Assembly (NCBI RefSeq): GCF_003752595.1
Contig: NZ_RKIJ01000013.1
Location: 186,001 to 250,000 of the forward strand
DNA from: Cellulomonas sp. PhB143
GTDB lineage: Bacteria; Actinomycetota; Actinomycetes; Actinomycetales; Cellulomonadaceae
Direction of reading: 5' to 3'
DNA length: 64,000 bases
The first letter of the stretch is position 1; each line of letters opens with the position of its first letter. The position numbers and the translations under genes were made by a program. Below are positions 9,422-18,117 of this stretch, piece by piece. Below the pieces are notes generated by a model that was not told the DNA's origin, made no database searches, and saw nothing but the letters and a program-made list of their open reading frames with translations.

Positions 9422-10293
9422 GCGCCCGCGGCCGCCAGCAGCTCGACCAGGGCCAGCGCCGGCGGGGGAGGACGGTCGCCGTACGTGACCGCCAGGACGC
9501 GCCGGTGCGCGTCCGCGACGGGGCTGACCTCCACACGCGGGTCGGTGTGGGCCCGCAGCGCGAGCGACGGCAGGAGGCTCACGCCCACCCCCGCCGCGAC
9601 GAGCGACTGGACCGCGACGTAGTCGTCGGTCTCGAACGCGATCCTCGGGGTGAACCCCGCCCGCTCGCACCGCCCGACGAGGTCGGCCCGGCAGCGCGGG
9701 CAGCCCGCGATCCAGTCCGTGCCCGCCCAGCGGCGCAGGTCCGCCGGCCCCGTGCCGGGCCGGTCGTCGCGGCGCCGCACCAGCGACACCGGCTCGGTGA
9801 GCACCGGCGTCGCGGCCAGCCCCCCGAGGTCGGCGGGGGTGTGGTCGTGCTCGAAGACGAGCGCGACGTCCACCTCGCCGCGGCGCAGCGACGCGAGCGC
9901 CTCCGGCGGCTCCGCCTCGACCAGCTCCACGCCGAGCCCGGGGCGCTCCCGCCCGAGGCGCGCGACGACGTCGGGCACCAGGGTGGCCAGCGCGGACGGG
10001 AAGGCGGCCAGGCGGGCGCGGCCCGCCTCGAGGCCGGCGAGCGCGCGCAGCTCCTCCTGCGCGGCCTCGGTGCGCCCGAGGATCTCCTCCGCGCGGGCGA
10101 CCAGGAGGCGGCCCGCGTCCGTGAGCCGGACGCCGCGCCCGTGGCGCTGCAGCAGGGGGACGCCGACCTCGGACTCGAGGCGCGCCAGGTGGTGGGAGAC
10201 GGACGCCTGGGCGAGGTAGAGCGACTCGGCGGCGGCCGTCACCGATCCCTCGTGCGCGACGGCGACGAGGATGCGCAGGCGGTGCAGGTCCAT
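9388..10293 (-). CDS. LysR-family transcriptional regulator
   Basis: A 301-residue LysR-type regulator: winged helix-turn-helix at residues 1-60 ([15 protein letters not shown], then [15 protein letters not shown]), a linker helix, and a two-lobed substrate-binding domain from about 90 to 295. It is divergent from the threonine dehydratase-like gene across a 90-bp gap that contains repeated ATCGAT elements, so it most probably controls itself and that enzyme. Its stop codon lies inside the last codons of the convergent xanthine dehydrogenase gene. Effector unknown; a role in purine metabolism is possible but less likely than control of the divergent gene. Confidence 0.9.
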   Translation of the reverse strand: MDLHRLRILVAVAHEGSVTAAAESLYLAQASVSHHLARLESEVGVPLLQRHGRGVRLTDAGRLLVARAEEILGRTEAAQEELRALAGLEAGRARLAAFPSALATLVPDVVARLGRERPGLGVELVEAEPPEALASLRRGEVDVALVFEHDHTPADLGGLAATPVLTEPVSLVRRRDDRPGTGPADLRRWAGTDWIAGCPRCRADLVGRCERAGFTPRIAFETDDYVAVQSLVAAGVGVSLLPSLALRAHTDPRVEVSPVADAHRRVLAVTYGDRPPPPALALVELLAAAGAQRTPASFMPR

Positions 10294-10312
10294 GGGTCCA
10301 GGCTACCCAGGC

Positions 10313-10357
10313 ATCGATGCTATCGATGAGACCAGCGACATTCGGGTATGGATCGAT
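10313..10357. promoter_or_regulatory. Candidate LysR operator region
   Basis: ATCGATGCTATCGAT (10313-10327) is an inverted repeat with ATCGAT arms, and a third ATCGAT lies at 10352-10357. The spacing of about 30-40 bp between the first pair and the third copy suits a recognition site plus activation site for a LysR protein between two divergent genes. Confidence 0.5.
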
Positions 10358-10383
10358 GGGTCCGACCCTGCCACCGTGGAAAC

Positions 10384-11373
10384 ATGACCGCCGCCGACCA
10401 CACCTGCCCGCCGACCATGGGCGACGTGCTGGAGGCCGACCTCCTCCTGTCCGCCCACCTCGCTGAGACCCCCGTCCGCACCTACGACGCCCTCGACCGC
10501 GCCGCCGGAGCCCGCGTCGTGCTCAAGCACGAGAACCTCCAGCCCACCGGCGCGTTCAAGGTCCGCGGCGCCCTCAACGTCCTGCTGCGCTCCACCGCCG
10601 ACGAGCGGGCCCGCGGCGTCGTCGCCTACTCCACGGGCAACCACGCCCAGGCCGTCGCCCACGCCGCCCGCGCGACCGGCACCGCCTGCACCATCGTCAT
10701 GCCCGAGCGCCCCAACCCGGCCAAGGCCGACGCCGTGCGGGCCCTCGGCGCGCGCCTCGTGCTGCACGGCGCGACCTTCGACGACGCCGCCGCGCACGCC
10801 GCCCGCATCAGCGAGCAGACCGGCGCGCGGCTCGTCGGCGCCGCCGGCGACACCCGGATCCTCGCCGGCGTCGCCACCGCCTACCTCGACCTCCTGCGCG
10901 CCGCGCCCGACCTCGACGTCCTCCTCGTGCCCGTCGGCGGGGGCAGCGGCGCCGCCGGGGCGTGCACCGTCGCGTCCGCGCTCGCCCCGCGCTGCGAGGT
11001 GATCGCCGTCCAGTCCGACGCCTCACCCTCCGCCTACGCCTCCTGGCGCTCCGGCGTCATCGAGCGCCTGCCCAACACGAGCCGCGCCGAGGGGCTCGCC
11101 ACCGGCACCGGGTTCCCCCTGACCCAGCAGGTCATGCGCGCCCACCTCGCGGACTTCGTCACCGTCACCGACGACCAGATCCGCGACGCCCAGTGGACCC
11201 TGCTCACCGCCGCACGCACCGTCGCCGAGGGGGCCGGCGCCGCGGCGCTCGCGGCCGTGCTCGCCGACCCGGGCCGGTTCGCCGGGCGGCGGGTCGGGAT
11301 GGCGGTCACGGGCGGCAACGCCAGCGCGGCCGAGCTCCGCGAGGTGGTCGCCGCCGGGTCCGTGCTCCCGTAG
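10384..11373 (+). CDS. PLP-dependent threonine/serine dehydratase-like enzyme
   Basis: A 329-residue fold-type II PLP enzyme of the threonine dehydratase/serine racemase group, expected to deaminate L-threonine or L-serine or to racemise serine. K59 in TGAFKVRG is the Schiff-base lysine; STGNHAQAVAH and the glycine-rich VGGGSGAAGA phosphate-binding loop are typical. There is no C-terminal ACT regulatory domain, so it is of the catabolic or racemase-like type and not the long biosynthetic IlvA. The ATG at 10384 gives the family-like N-terminus; the frame continues to a GTG-free upstream ATG at 10348 that adds an unlikely basic extension. The divergent LysR gene is the probable regulator. A weak hairpin (11394-11410) follows. 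Confidence 0.85.
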   Translation: MTAADHTCPPTMGDVLEADLLLSAHLAETPVRTYDALDRAAGARVVLKHENLQPTGAFKVRGALNVLLRSTADERARGVVAYSTGNHAQAVAHAARATGTACTIVMPERPNPAKADAVRALGARLVLHGATFDDAAAHAARISEQTGARLVGAAGDTRILAGVATAYLDLLRAAPDLDVLLVPVGGGSGAAGACTVASALAPRCEVIAVQSDASPSAYASWRSGVIERLPNTSRAEGLATGTGFPLTQQVMRAHLADFVTVTDDQIRDAQWTLLTAARTVAEGAGAAALAAVLADPGRFAGRRVGMAVTGGNASAAELREVVAAGSVLP

Positions 11374-11434
11374 CGGGCGAGGGGCCGGGCGAGCCTGCCC
11401 GGCGGGCAGGTGGCGTCGGGCGCACGATGGGCGC

Positions 11435-12055
11435 ATGGCCCGCTACTTCGACGTCCACCCCCACGACCCCCAGCCCCGGGCGATCGCCCAGGTCGTCGCG
11501 ATGCTCACCGACGACGCCCTGGTCGCCTACCCGACCGACTCCGGCTATGCGCTCGGCACCCGGATGGGCAACACCCACGGGACCGACCGCATCCGCGCCG
11601 TCCGGGACCTCGACGCGAGGCACCACTTCACGCTCGTGTGCTGCGACTTCCACCAGCTCGGGCAGCTCGTGAAGGTGGACAACGCCGCGTTCCGCGCGAT
11701 CAAGGCCGCCACGCCGGGGCCGTACACGTTCGTCCTGCCGGCCACCGCCGAGGTCCCGCGGCGCCTGGCCCACCCGAAGAAGCGCACCGTCGGCGTGCGG
11801 ATCCCGGACAACCGCGTCGTCCAGGCGCTGCTGCGCGAGCTGGGGGAGCCGATCCTGTCGAGCACGCTGCTCCTGCCGGGCCGCGAGGAGCCGCTCACGG
11901 ACGGCTGGGCGGTCAAGGAGGAGCTCGACCACCTCGTGGACGCGGTGGTCGACGCGGGGGAGTGCGGGACGGAGCCGACGACGGTCGTGGACCTCTCCGG
12001 CGGCGCGCCCGAGATCCTGCGCGTGGGCGCGGGGGACCCGTCCCGGTTCGAGTGA
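11435..12055 (+). CDS. Sua5/YciO/YrdC-family protein
   Basis: A 206-residue protein with the YrdC-like fold, the length and N-terminal style of E. coli YciO. The nucleotide-binding KxR-type face is suggested by YPTDSGYALG near the N-terminus, PGPYTFVLPAT, and the VGVRIPDN and SSTLLLPG segments. Relatives make threonylcarbamoyl-AMP for tRNA t6A; YciO-branch members are shorter than Sua5 and are often weak or different in activity, so the specific role is uncertain. It stands alone between the dehydratase and the UTP-glucose-1-phosphate uridylyltransferase. Start ATG at 11435. Confidence 0.8.
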   Translation: MARYFDVHPHDPQPRAIAQVVAMLTDDALVAYPTDSGYALGTRMGNTHGTDRIRAVRDLDARHHFTLVCCDFHQLGQLVKVDNAAFRAIKAATPGPYTFVLPATAEVPRRLAHPKKRTVGVRIPDNRVVQALLRELGEPILSSTLLLPGREEPLTDGWAVKEELDHLVDAVVDAGECGTEPTTVVDLSGGAPEILRVGAGDPSRFE

Positions 12056-12089
12056 CGGGAGCGCGGCCGCGACCACTAGCCTGGGCCCC

Positions 12090-13550
12090 ATGACGAGCGA
12101 GACGAGCCAGACGAGCCAGACGAGCGACACCCCCGGCCGCGCCGGGCTCGAGCACGCCCGGCGCAAGATGCGCGACGCCGGCGTGGCGGACGCCGCGGTG
12201 GACGTCTTCAGCCGCTTCTACGACCTGCTCGCCTCGGGACAGACCGGGACGATCGCCGAGGCGGACGTCGACCCGCTCACGGACGTCCCCCGCCGCGCGG
12301 ACCTCGAGACGGACCCGGACGCGGCCCGCGGGGCGCTGGCCGCGACGGCGATCGTCAAGCTCAACGGCGGCCTCGGCACGTCGATGGGCATGGACCGGGC
12401 GAAGTCGCTGCTGACCGTGCGCGACGACGCGCCCGAGGGAGCGCAGGCACCGGACGGGCTGAGCTTCCTCGACGTCATCGTCGGCCAGGTGCGGGCTGCT
12501 CGGGAGGCCACCGGCGCGCGCCTGCCGCTCGTGCTGATGAACAGCTTCAGCACCCAGGACGACACGCTCGCGGCGCTGAGCGAGTACCCCGACCTCGCCG
12601 TCGACGGGCTGCCCCTGGACTTCCTGCAGAACCGCGAGCCCAAGCTGCGCGCCGAGGACCTGGAGCCCGTCGAGTGGCCCGCGAACGAGGCGCTGGAGTG
12701 GTGCCCGCCGGGTCACGGCGACCTCTACGCGGCCCTGCACGCGTCCGGCGTGCTGCGCGCGCTGCTCGACGCCGGCTTCCGGTACGCGAGCGTCTCCAAC
12801 TCGGACAACCTCGGCGCGGCGCCGGACGCCGGGATGGCAGCCTGGTTCGCGGCGTCGGGCGCCCCGTACGCCGCCGAGGTCGCCCGCCGCACGCCGGCGG
12901 ACCGCAAGGGCGGCCACCTGGTCGTGCGCAAGAGCGACGGCCGCCTCGTGCTGCGGGAGACGGCGCAGACGCCCGTCGAGGACCAGGACGCCGCGGCGGA
13001 CATCGAGCGCCACCCGTACTTCCACACCAACAACCTCTGGTTCGACCTGGCGGCGCTGGCGACCGAGCTCGAGCGCACGGGCGGCGTCCTGGAGCTCCCG
13101 CTGATCCGCAACGAGAAGACGGTCGACCCGGCGGACTCCTCGTCGACGCCGGTCGTGCAGATCGAGTCGGCGATGGGTGCGGCCGTCGAGGTGTTCGACG
13201 GCGCCGTGGCGATCGAGGTCGAGCGCGCGCGCTTCCTGCCCGTGAAGACGACCAGCGACCTGCTGCTGCTGCGCTCGGACGTGTACGCCCTCGGGGAGGA
13301 CTACCGCCTCACGGCCCAGGTCGACGCGCCGCTCGTGACGCTGGCGCCCGGCCCCTACAAGCTCGTGGGGGACTTCGACGCGCGGTTCGCCGCCGGTGCG
13401 CCCTCGCTGCGCGACGCGCGGTCCCTGGAGGTCGCGGGGGACTGGACCTTCGGCAGGGACGTCACCGTCACCGGGGAGGCCTTCCTCGGTGACGGCGGTG
13501 GCACGGTGCCCGACGGCGCCGGCATCGGCCCGGAGGGCGTGCGGGCCTGA
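12090..13550 (+). CDS. UTP-glucose-1-phosphate uridylyltransferase (UDPGP type 1)
   Basis: Forms UDP-glucose from UTP and glucose-1-phosphate for glycan and cell-envelope synthesis. The 486-residue length and the KLNGGLGTSMGMDRAKSLL signature at about residues 90-108 place it in the eukaryote-like UDPGP family rather than the bacterial GalU family. SNSDNLGAAPD matches the family's metal/uridine-binding segment. The start is leaderless in appearance: TAGCCT at 12077-12082, 7 nt, then ATG at 12090. The N-terminus carries a small Ser/Thr-rich repeat (TSETSQTSQTS) caused by a 9-bp reiteration in the DNA. UAP1-type specificity for N-acetylglucosamine-1-phosphate is the main alternative. Confidence 0.88.
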   Translation: MTSETSQTSQTSDTPGRAGLEHARRKMRDAGVADAAVDVFSRFYDLLASGQTGTIAEADVDPLTDVPRRADLETDPDAARGALAATAIVKLNGGLGTSMGMDRAKSLLTVRDDAPEGAQAPDGLSFLDVIVGQVRAAREATGARLPLVLMNSFSTQDDTLAALSEYPDLAVDGLPLDFLQNREPKLRAEDLEPVEWPANEALEWCPPGHGDLYAALHASGVLRALLDAGFRYASVSNSDNLGAAPDAGMAAWFAASGAPYAAEVARRTPADRKGGHLVVRKSDGRLVLRETAQTPVEDQDAAADIERHPYFHTNNLWFDLAALATELERTGGVLELPLIRNEKTVDPADSSSTPVVQIESAMGAAVEVFDGAVAIEVERARFLPVKTTSDLLLLRSDVYALGEDYRLTAQVDAPLVTLAPGPYKLVGDFDARFAAGAPSLRDARSLEVAGDWTFGRDVTVTGEAFLGDGGGTVPDGAGIGPEGVRA

Positions 13551-13630
13551 GCCACGGCCCGTCCGAGCAGAGTCCGTCCGGACCGCGCCCGTCGATCCAC
13601 GGCTGGGTCGATCGGCGTGCCTGTCGAATA

Positions 13631-13646
13631 AATAGTGTGCCAAGCG
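13631..13646 (+). promoter_or_regulatory. Shared 16-bp promoter-region motif, copy 1
   Basis: AATAGTGTGCCAAGCG occurs exactly here and at 55441-55456 and 59408-59423 on the minus strand. TAGTGT fits an actinobacterial -10 box; here it would give a leader of about 15-20 nt before the ATG at 13660. All three copies face the gene downstream in the same orientation. Confidence 0.6.
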
Positions 13647-13659
13647 ACACCCTGTACCC

Positions 13660-14265
13660 ATGGACGCCCAACACGACCACCTCACCACCACCACGAGCCC
13701 CGAAGCGCCGGCCCGGTACCCACGACCGCCGGTGAGCCTCGCCGAGGCCGAGACGGTCTGGCGGGACCTGGCCGGCGCGGCCACAGCACCCGGCGCGAAG
13801 CCGGAGACGGTGCGCCTGGCGGTGATCGTCGCGCTGACCCGCGCCACGGGCGCCCGGTACGGGGACCTGCTGCGCTGCACCGTCGACTCCCTCGACCTCG
13901 GGCCGGAGGCGGCCCGGTCGGGGGAGGGGAGCGTCGTCGTCCTGCACGGCAAGCACCGCACGCCGCTCGAGCACCGGCTGGACGCGGGCACGGTCGTGCT
14001 GCTGCGGACATGGCTCGAGGTCCGCACAGAGCTCTGTGCGGACCTCGAGGGGTCACCGCCGCGGGCGCTGCTGCTGACCGTGCACCACACCCACGACCAA
14101 GGGACGACGGTCGTGAGCGGCCTGCCGATCACCAAGCAGGGCCTGGTGCTGTCCTGGCGGCGTCACGTGCTGCGGACCAACGCCCGCTGGGCGGGCATCC
14201 GCCCGCCCCTGCCGACGCGGTTCGAGCAGGTGCGCCGCGCCTGGGCCGGTCGCCCGCTGGAGTGA
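13660..14265 (+). CDS. Orphan tyrosine-recombinase-like catalytic domain, probably inactive
   Basis: A 201-residue protein resembling only the catalytic half of phage-integrase-type recombinases. The segment ALTRATGARYGDLL with R66 matches the first catalytic arginine box, and VLHGKHRTPLEHRL with K98 matches the beta-hairpin lysine. The second half (GLPITKQGLVLSWRRH) resembles the region leading to the next box, but no HxxR box and no terminal catalytic tyrosine follow, and there is no N-terminal DNA-binding domain. It therefore looks like a non-catalytic DNA-binding derivative or a relic. Codon use is like that of its neighbours. The 16-bp motif shared with the riboflavin operon lies just upstream. 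It converges on dps with a 3-bp gap. Confidence 0.6.
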   Translation: MDAQHDHLTTTTSPEAPARYPRPPVSLAEAETVWRDLAGAATAPGAKPETVRLAVIVALTRATGARYGDLLRCTVDSLDLGPEAARSGEGSVVVLHGKHRTPLEHRLDAGTVVLLRTWLEVRTELCADLEGSPPRALLLTVHHTHDQGTTVVSGLPITKQGLVLSWRRHVLRTNARWAGIRPPLPTRFEQVRRAWAGRPLE

Positions 14266-14268
14266 GCG

Positions 14269-14844
14269 TCAGGCCTCGTCGAGCGCGGCGAGCTTCGCGC
14301 TGTCGGCGGCGTCCCGCTCGCCCGTCGCGTCGGTCGTGCTGAGCTCGCCGCCCACCGACTCGAGGTGCGCGCGGACGAACCAGTGGAAGAGCTCGAGCTC
14401 GTGCAGGTGGCCGATGAGCAGGTCGTTCGTCACGTCGTCGAGGTCGGCCGTCGCGGTCGCCGCCTCGCGGTGCGCGGTGACGATGCCGACGTAGACCTCG
14501 TCGAGGGCCCCGAGGTGCTCGATCGTCGACGCCCGGCCGAGCGAGTAGTCGTCCCAGGGGCGCGCCGCCACGAGCGCACCGGGCGTGCCGACGGGCGAGA
14601 CGCCCAGGGTCGCGATGCGCTCCGCGATCGCGTCGACCATCGCCCGCACGGCGTCCACCTGCGGGTCGATCATCTCGTGGACCGCGATGAAGTGCGGCCC
14701 GACGACGTTCCAGTGGATGTGCTTGAGCGTCAGCTGGAGGTCGTTCAGTGCGTGGAGACGCTCCTGCAGGATGCTCGCGACCTTCGCACCGTCCGCGGGA
14801 GTGAGGGACGGGACCGTGTACTTGGGCAGGTTGCTGGCTGCCAT
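14269..14844 (-). CDS. dps: Dps-family DNA-protecting ferritin
   Basis: A mini-ferritin that stores iron, detoxifies peroxide and can bind DNA in stationary phase or stress. The 191-residue protein has the dps ferroxidase signature: KHIHWNVVGPHF with H44 and W45, then H56 and D60 in VHEMID. The four-helix bundle occupies about residues 20-170; a short charged tail follows. AGGAGG lies about 5 nt before the ATG at 14844, an ordinary Shine-Dalgarno start in a region where many genes are leaderless. The C-terminal tail is not notably basic, so DNA binding is uncertain. Confidence 0.93.
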   Translation of the reverse strand: MAASNLPKYTVPSLTPADGAKVASILQERLHALNDLQLTLKHIHWNVVGPHFIAVHEMIDPQVDAVRAMVDAIAERIATLGVSPVGTPGALVAARPWDDYSLGRASTIEHLGALDEVYVGIVTAHREAATATADLDDVTNDLLIGHLHELELFHWFVRAHLESVGGELSTTDATGERDAADSAKLAALDEA

Positions 14845-14966
14845 GAGGACCTCCTACGTCTCGATGGGAGGCAGGGACGCCTCCGGTACCCACCATCCTG
14901 GCCGGAGGACGACCGACTCGCAGCGCGGCGGCCGGGTCGGTGCCGCGCTCGTCGGTGCCTCGTCGG

Positions 14967-16112
14967 TCACGGCCGCGGCGCGGCCGGGACACGCAGCTGC
15001 TCGGCGTGCACGCCGGCGACGGCGGCCGCCACGAAGGACGACGGGTCCCCGTCGAGGTCGCGGCCCATGGTCCGCAGGCCGACGGGGCACGCGCGCAGCG
15101 CGGCGACGAGCGGCTCGTCCGCCACGACCTCGACGAGCCGGTGCCGGGCGCCCGGCGCGGTCAGAGTCGCGGCCTGCACGTCGACGCGCCGCGTCAGCCC
15201 CGCGGGCCACGAGGGCATCTGCTCGAGCGCCTCGACCGGCCGGGGGACGACGACGTCGGCCGCCGCGAGCGCCACCCGCCCGTAGGCGGTCATCGAGTGG
15301 TGGGAGACGCCGAGGTGCCGGTCGCGGGCGTCGGCGCCCGAGACGCGCAGGGACGCGACGGCCCGGCCGCCGAGCGTCCCCACGGCGTTGACGACGTCGC
15401 CGACCTGCACCCCGGAGAACCCCCACCGGGTGCCCGTCCCGAGGTTCCCGGGACCCTGGGCGACGACCGCGAGGTCGGCCCCGACGACGTGGCGCGCCGT
15501 GAGCAGCCCCGTGTGCACGGTGACGGCCTCGTGGTCGCCGCCGTAGGCCTGGCCCACGGTGATGCAGGAGTCCAGCCACCCGGCGTCGCGCAGGCCCGCG
15601 ACCGTGCGGGAGAACGCGGCGGGCAGCGCGCCGCCGTCGGTCATCACGTAGGCGACGCGCGGTGCGTCGCGCCCGGCGCGCGCCGCGGCGTGGCGGGCGC
15701 CCGCCACGACGGCGGGCAGCGCGGAGTGCAGGTCGGCGACCACGACGGGCAGCGCGTCGAGGTCGTCGGCGTCGGCGAGGGCCTCGTGGTGCGGCGACTC
15801 CTGCTCGTCGGCGCCGAGCACGAGCGCCTGCAGCGGGGTGTAGCGGGCCTTGACGAGATGGCCCGGTCCCGGCGGCGGGTCGGGCGGCAGCCGGTCGGGG
15901 AGTGCGACGACGAGCGCGTAGCCGCCCGTGCCGAGCCCTCGGGCGAGCGCGGAGACGTTGAGGGTCACGCGGTCGCCGGCCTCGGGGGAGCCGACGACGT
16001 CGGTGTACGCGAGCGCCCGCACCTGCTCGCCGTCGACGTCGACCAGCAGCTCCTGCGCGCCCTGCCAGCCCCTGCCGCACGACAGGACGGTGCCGCTCCG
16101 CCACGTGATCAC
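14967..16112 (-). CDS. DUF3866 family protein
   Basis: A 381-residue actinobacterial protein of unknown function. Recognisable features are the N-terminal ITWRSGTVLSC strand-rich start with a repeated emphasis on glycines, TLNVSALARGLGTGGYALV, HLVKARYTPLQ, the VMTDGGALP segment and the ITVGQAYGGDHEAV segment. The GTG at 16112 is chosen because TAGCCT (16120-16125 on this strand) lies exactly 7 nt upstream, giving a leaderless transcript; a longer frame beginning at 16163 would run through the divergent pafB start and is unlikely. Conserved beside pafBC in many actinobacteria, it has no assigned role. Confidence 0.8.
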   Translation of the reverse strand: MITWRSGTVLSCGRGWQGAQELLVDVDGEQVRALAYTDVVGSPEAGDRVTLNVSALARGLGTGGYALVVALPDRLPPDPPPGPGHLVKARYTPLQALVLGADEQESPHHEALADADDLDALPVVVADLHSALPAVVAGARHAAARAGRDAPRVAYVMTDGGALPAAFSRTVAGLRDAGWLDSCITVGQAYGGDHEAVTVHTGLLTARHVVGADLAVVAQGPGNLGTGTRWGFSGVQVGDVVNAVGTLGGRAVASLRVSGADARDRHLGVSHHSMTAYGRVALAAADVVVPRPVEALEQMPSWPAGLTRRVDVQAATLTAPGARHRLVEVVADEPLVAALRACPVGLRTMGRDLDGDPSSFVAAAVAGVHAEQLRVPAAPRP

Positions 16113-16147
16113 CCGCCCGAGGCTACTGCACGCTAGCGTTGGCCCCG

Positions 16148-17155
16148 ATGGCCGAGAGATCACAACCCCACGAGCGCCTGCTCAACCTCGTGATCGCGCT
16201 CGTGAACACGAGCGGCGCGATGACCAAGCAGATGATCCACGGCACGGTGAAGGGGTACGACGACGCCGCGACCGACGAGGCGTTCGAACGGATGTTCGAG
16301 CGCGACAAGGACGCCCTGCGCGCCCTGGGCATCCCCGTGGTCACCGTCAACGCGGACGGGCACGCGGACGACGTCGGCTACCGCGTCGATCTCGACGCCT
16401 ACGCCCTGGGCGAGCTGGACCTGACGCCCGCGGAGCTCGGCGTGCTGTCCCTGGCGGCGCAGTTCTGGCAGGACAAGAACCTGCGCACCGACATGTCCCG
16501 GGCGCTGACGAAGATCCGCTCGGCAGGGGTGGACGAGGCGGCCACGGACGTGGTCGCGGGGCTCGCCCCCCGGGTGCGGGCCGCGGGGGAGGCGTACGGG
16601 CCGTTGCTCGACGCGATCTCGGCGCGCACGGTGGTGACGTTCACCTACCGGGCGGCCAGCACGGGCGAGGTCCGGCGGCGCACGGTGGAGCCGTGGCGCG
16701 TCGCCGCGCGCGGGGGCGGCTGGTACGTCATCGGTCTCGACCGTGACCGCGGCGCCGTGCGGGCCTACCGTCTGAGCCGGGTCGTGGGCGCCGTGCGCGC
16801 GACCGGACCGGCGGGGGCCTACGAGCTGCCCGCCCGCGTCGACGTGGACGCGGTCCTCGGGCTGATGCCGGCCGGCGGCGGCGAGCGGGCCGAGCGCACC
16901 GCGCGGCTCGCGGTCATGCCCGAGCGGGCCGGCACGCTCCGCGCCCGGGGGCAGGTGGTCGCCGTGGACGGGGACCGCGACGTCCTCGAGATCGGCTTCG
17001 GCTCGGCGGACCGGCTGGCGGCCGAGGTCGCCGGGTACGGGGAGGCGGTGGTGGTGCTGGCGCCCGAGGACGTGCGGGCCGCGGCGGTCGACCGGCTGCG
17101 CCGGGCAGCGGCGCTCGGTGACGGGTCCCCCGGGACGGAGGTGGCTCGTGGCTGA
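16148..17155 (+). CDS. pafB: PafB-type WYL-domain transcriptional regulator
   Basis: With PafC forms the heterodimeric WYL activator of the LexA-independent DNA-damage response, which lies near proteasome-accessory genes in mycobacteria. The 335-residue protein has an N-terminal winged helix (residues 5-80), a middle helical part and a WYL domain at about 150-225 (FTYRAASTGEVRRRTVEPWRV, given by key residues, and WYVIGLDRDR). The start is the ATG at 16148, 8 nt after TAGCGT (16134-16139), again leaderless. That -10 box sits in the palindrome ACGCTAGCGT shared with the divergent DUF3866 gene region. It overlaps pafC by 8 bp. Confidence 0.9.
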   Translation: MAERSQPHERLLNLVIALVNTSGAMTKQMIHGTVKGYDDAATDEAFERMFERDKDALRALGIPVVTVNADGHADDVGYRVDLDAYALGELDLTPAELGVLSLAAQFWQDKNLRTDMSRALTKIRSAGVDEAATDVVAGLAPRVRAAGEAYGPLLDAISARTVVTFTYRAASTGEVRRRTVEPWRVAARGGGWYVIGLDRDRGAVRAYRLSRVVGAVRATGPAGAYELPARVDVDAVLGLMPAGGGERAERTARLAVMPERAGTLRARGQVVAVDGDRDVLEIGFGSADRLAAEVAGYGEAVVVLAPEDVRAAAVDRLRRAAALGDGSPGTEVARG

Positions 17156-18107
17156 GCGCGCGGACGACCGCGTCGTGCGGCTCCTGGGGCTGGTGGCCTA
17201 CCTCGACCATGCCGGCCCGGTCTCGGTCGAGCAGCTCGCGACCCGGTTCGGGGTCTCGAGCGAGCAGATCGTCAAGGACGTGGACGCCCTCTGGGTCACG
17301 GGGACGCCGGGCTACTTCCCGGACGACCTCATCGACTTCGACGCCTACTCCCTCGACGAGGGGATCGTGCGGCTCACGGCCGCCCGCGGGCTCACCCGTC
17401 CCCTGCGTCTCGGCACGCGGGAGGCGATCGCGCTGATCGCGGCGCTGCGCGCGATGGGTGACGCCCTCGCCCCGGACGACGAGCGTGCTCACGTGCTCGG
17501 CTCGGTCCTCGCGAAGCTCACGGCCGCGACGGGCGAGGCGGCCGCGGCGCTCGACGTGCGCCTCGCCACCCCCGGGGCGCCCGACGTGGTCGCGACGCTC
17601 GCGCGGGCGATCGCGGACCGGCGCCGGGTGCGCATCCGCTACGTGACGGCGGCCGACGTCGCCTCCGAGCGGGACGTGGACCCGGTGGTGCTGCACACGC
17701 AGGACGAGCACGCCTATCTCGCGGCCTGGTGCCACCGCGCCGGCGCCCGGCGCACGTTCCGGGTCGACCGCATCACCGCGGCCACGGCGCTCGACGTGCC
17801 CGCGGAGGAGCACGACATCCCGCTCGACGTCGAGTACGCCCCGTCGCAGGACGCGCCGCTCGCCACGATCACCTTCTCGGGCCCCGCCCGCTGGGTCGCG
17901 GAGCAGGTCCCTGTCGAGTCCGTCCGCGACCTGGACGACGGCGGGTTCGAGGTCGTCCTGCGGGTCACGAACCCGACCTGGCTGCGCCACCTGCTGCTCG
18001 AGCAGGCGACCTACGTGCGTGGCGTCTCGCCGTCCGGCCTCGTGCAGGACGTGGCCTCGGCCGCCCGCGCGGCGCTGGCGGCGTACGGCGAGCCCACGGC
18101 CCCCTAG
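17148..18107 (+). CDS. pafC: PafC-type WYL-domain transcriptional regulator
   Basis: Second half of the PafBC regulator, 319 residues. N-terminal winged helix with VSVEQLATRFGVSSEQIVKDV (key residues), DLIDFDAYSLDEGIV, then the WYL domain around residues 160-225 (IRYVTAADVASERDVDPV and AYLAAWCHRAGARRTFRVDRI, shown by ends). The GTG at 17148 is supported by GGAGGT 5 nt upstream and overlaps the pafB stop. Its stop codon TAG is itself the first half of the -10 box (TAGGCT) for the next gene, a compact arrangement. Confidence 0.9.
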   Translation: MAERADDRVVRLLGLVAYLDHAGPVSVEQLATRFGVSSEQIVKDVDALWVTGTPGYFPDDLIDFDAYSLDEGIVRLTAARGLTRPLRLGTREAIALIAALRAMGDALAPDDERAHVLGSVLAKLTAATGEAAAALDVRLATPGAPDVVATLARAIADRRRVRIRYVTAADVASERDVDPVVLHTQDEHAYLAAWCHRAGARRTFRVDRITAATALDVPAEEHDIPLDVEYAPSQDAPLATITFSGPARWVAEQVPVESVRDLDDGGFEVVLRVTNPTWLRHLLLEQATYVRGVSPSGLVQDVASAARAALAAYGEPTAP

Positions 18108-18117
18108 GCTGGCGCGC

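Noticed and set aside
5738-9670. Long minus-strand frame antisense to the xanthine dehydrogenase genes
   Set aside because: No motif can be recognised, and the plus-strand genes have complete cofactor motifs and ribosome sites.
12030-12060. tRNA-like GGTTCGAGT sequence
   Set aside because: It is the 3' end of the YciO-like coding sequence and no cloverleaf can be drawn around it.
13660-14265. Active integrase with an adjacent attachment site
   Set aside because: HxxR and tyrosine are missing and no tRNA or direct-repeat borders are seen.
14965-16163. Longer start for the DUF3866 gene at 16163
   Set aside because: It would read across the divergent pafB start; the GTG at 16112 has a well-placed -10 box.
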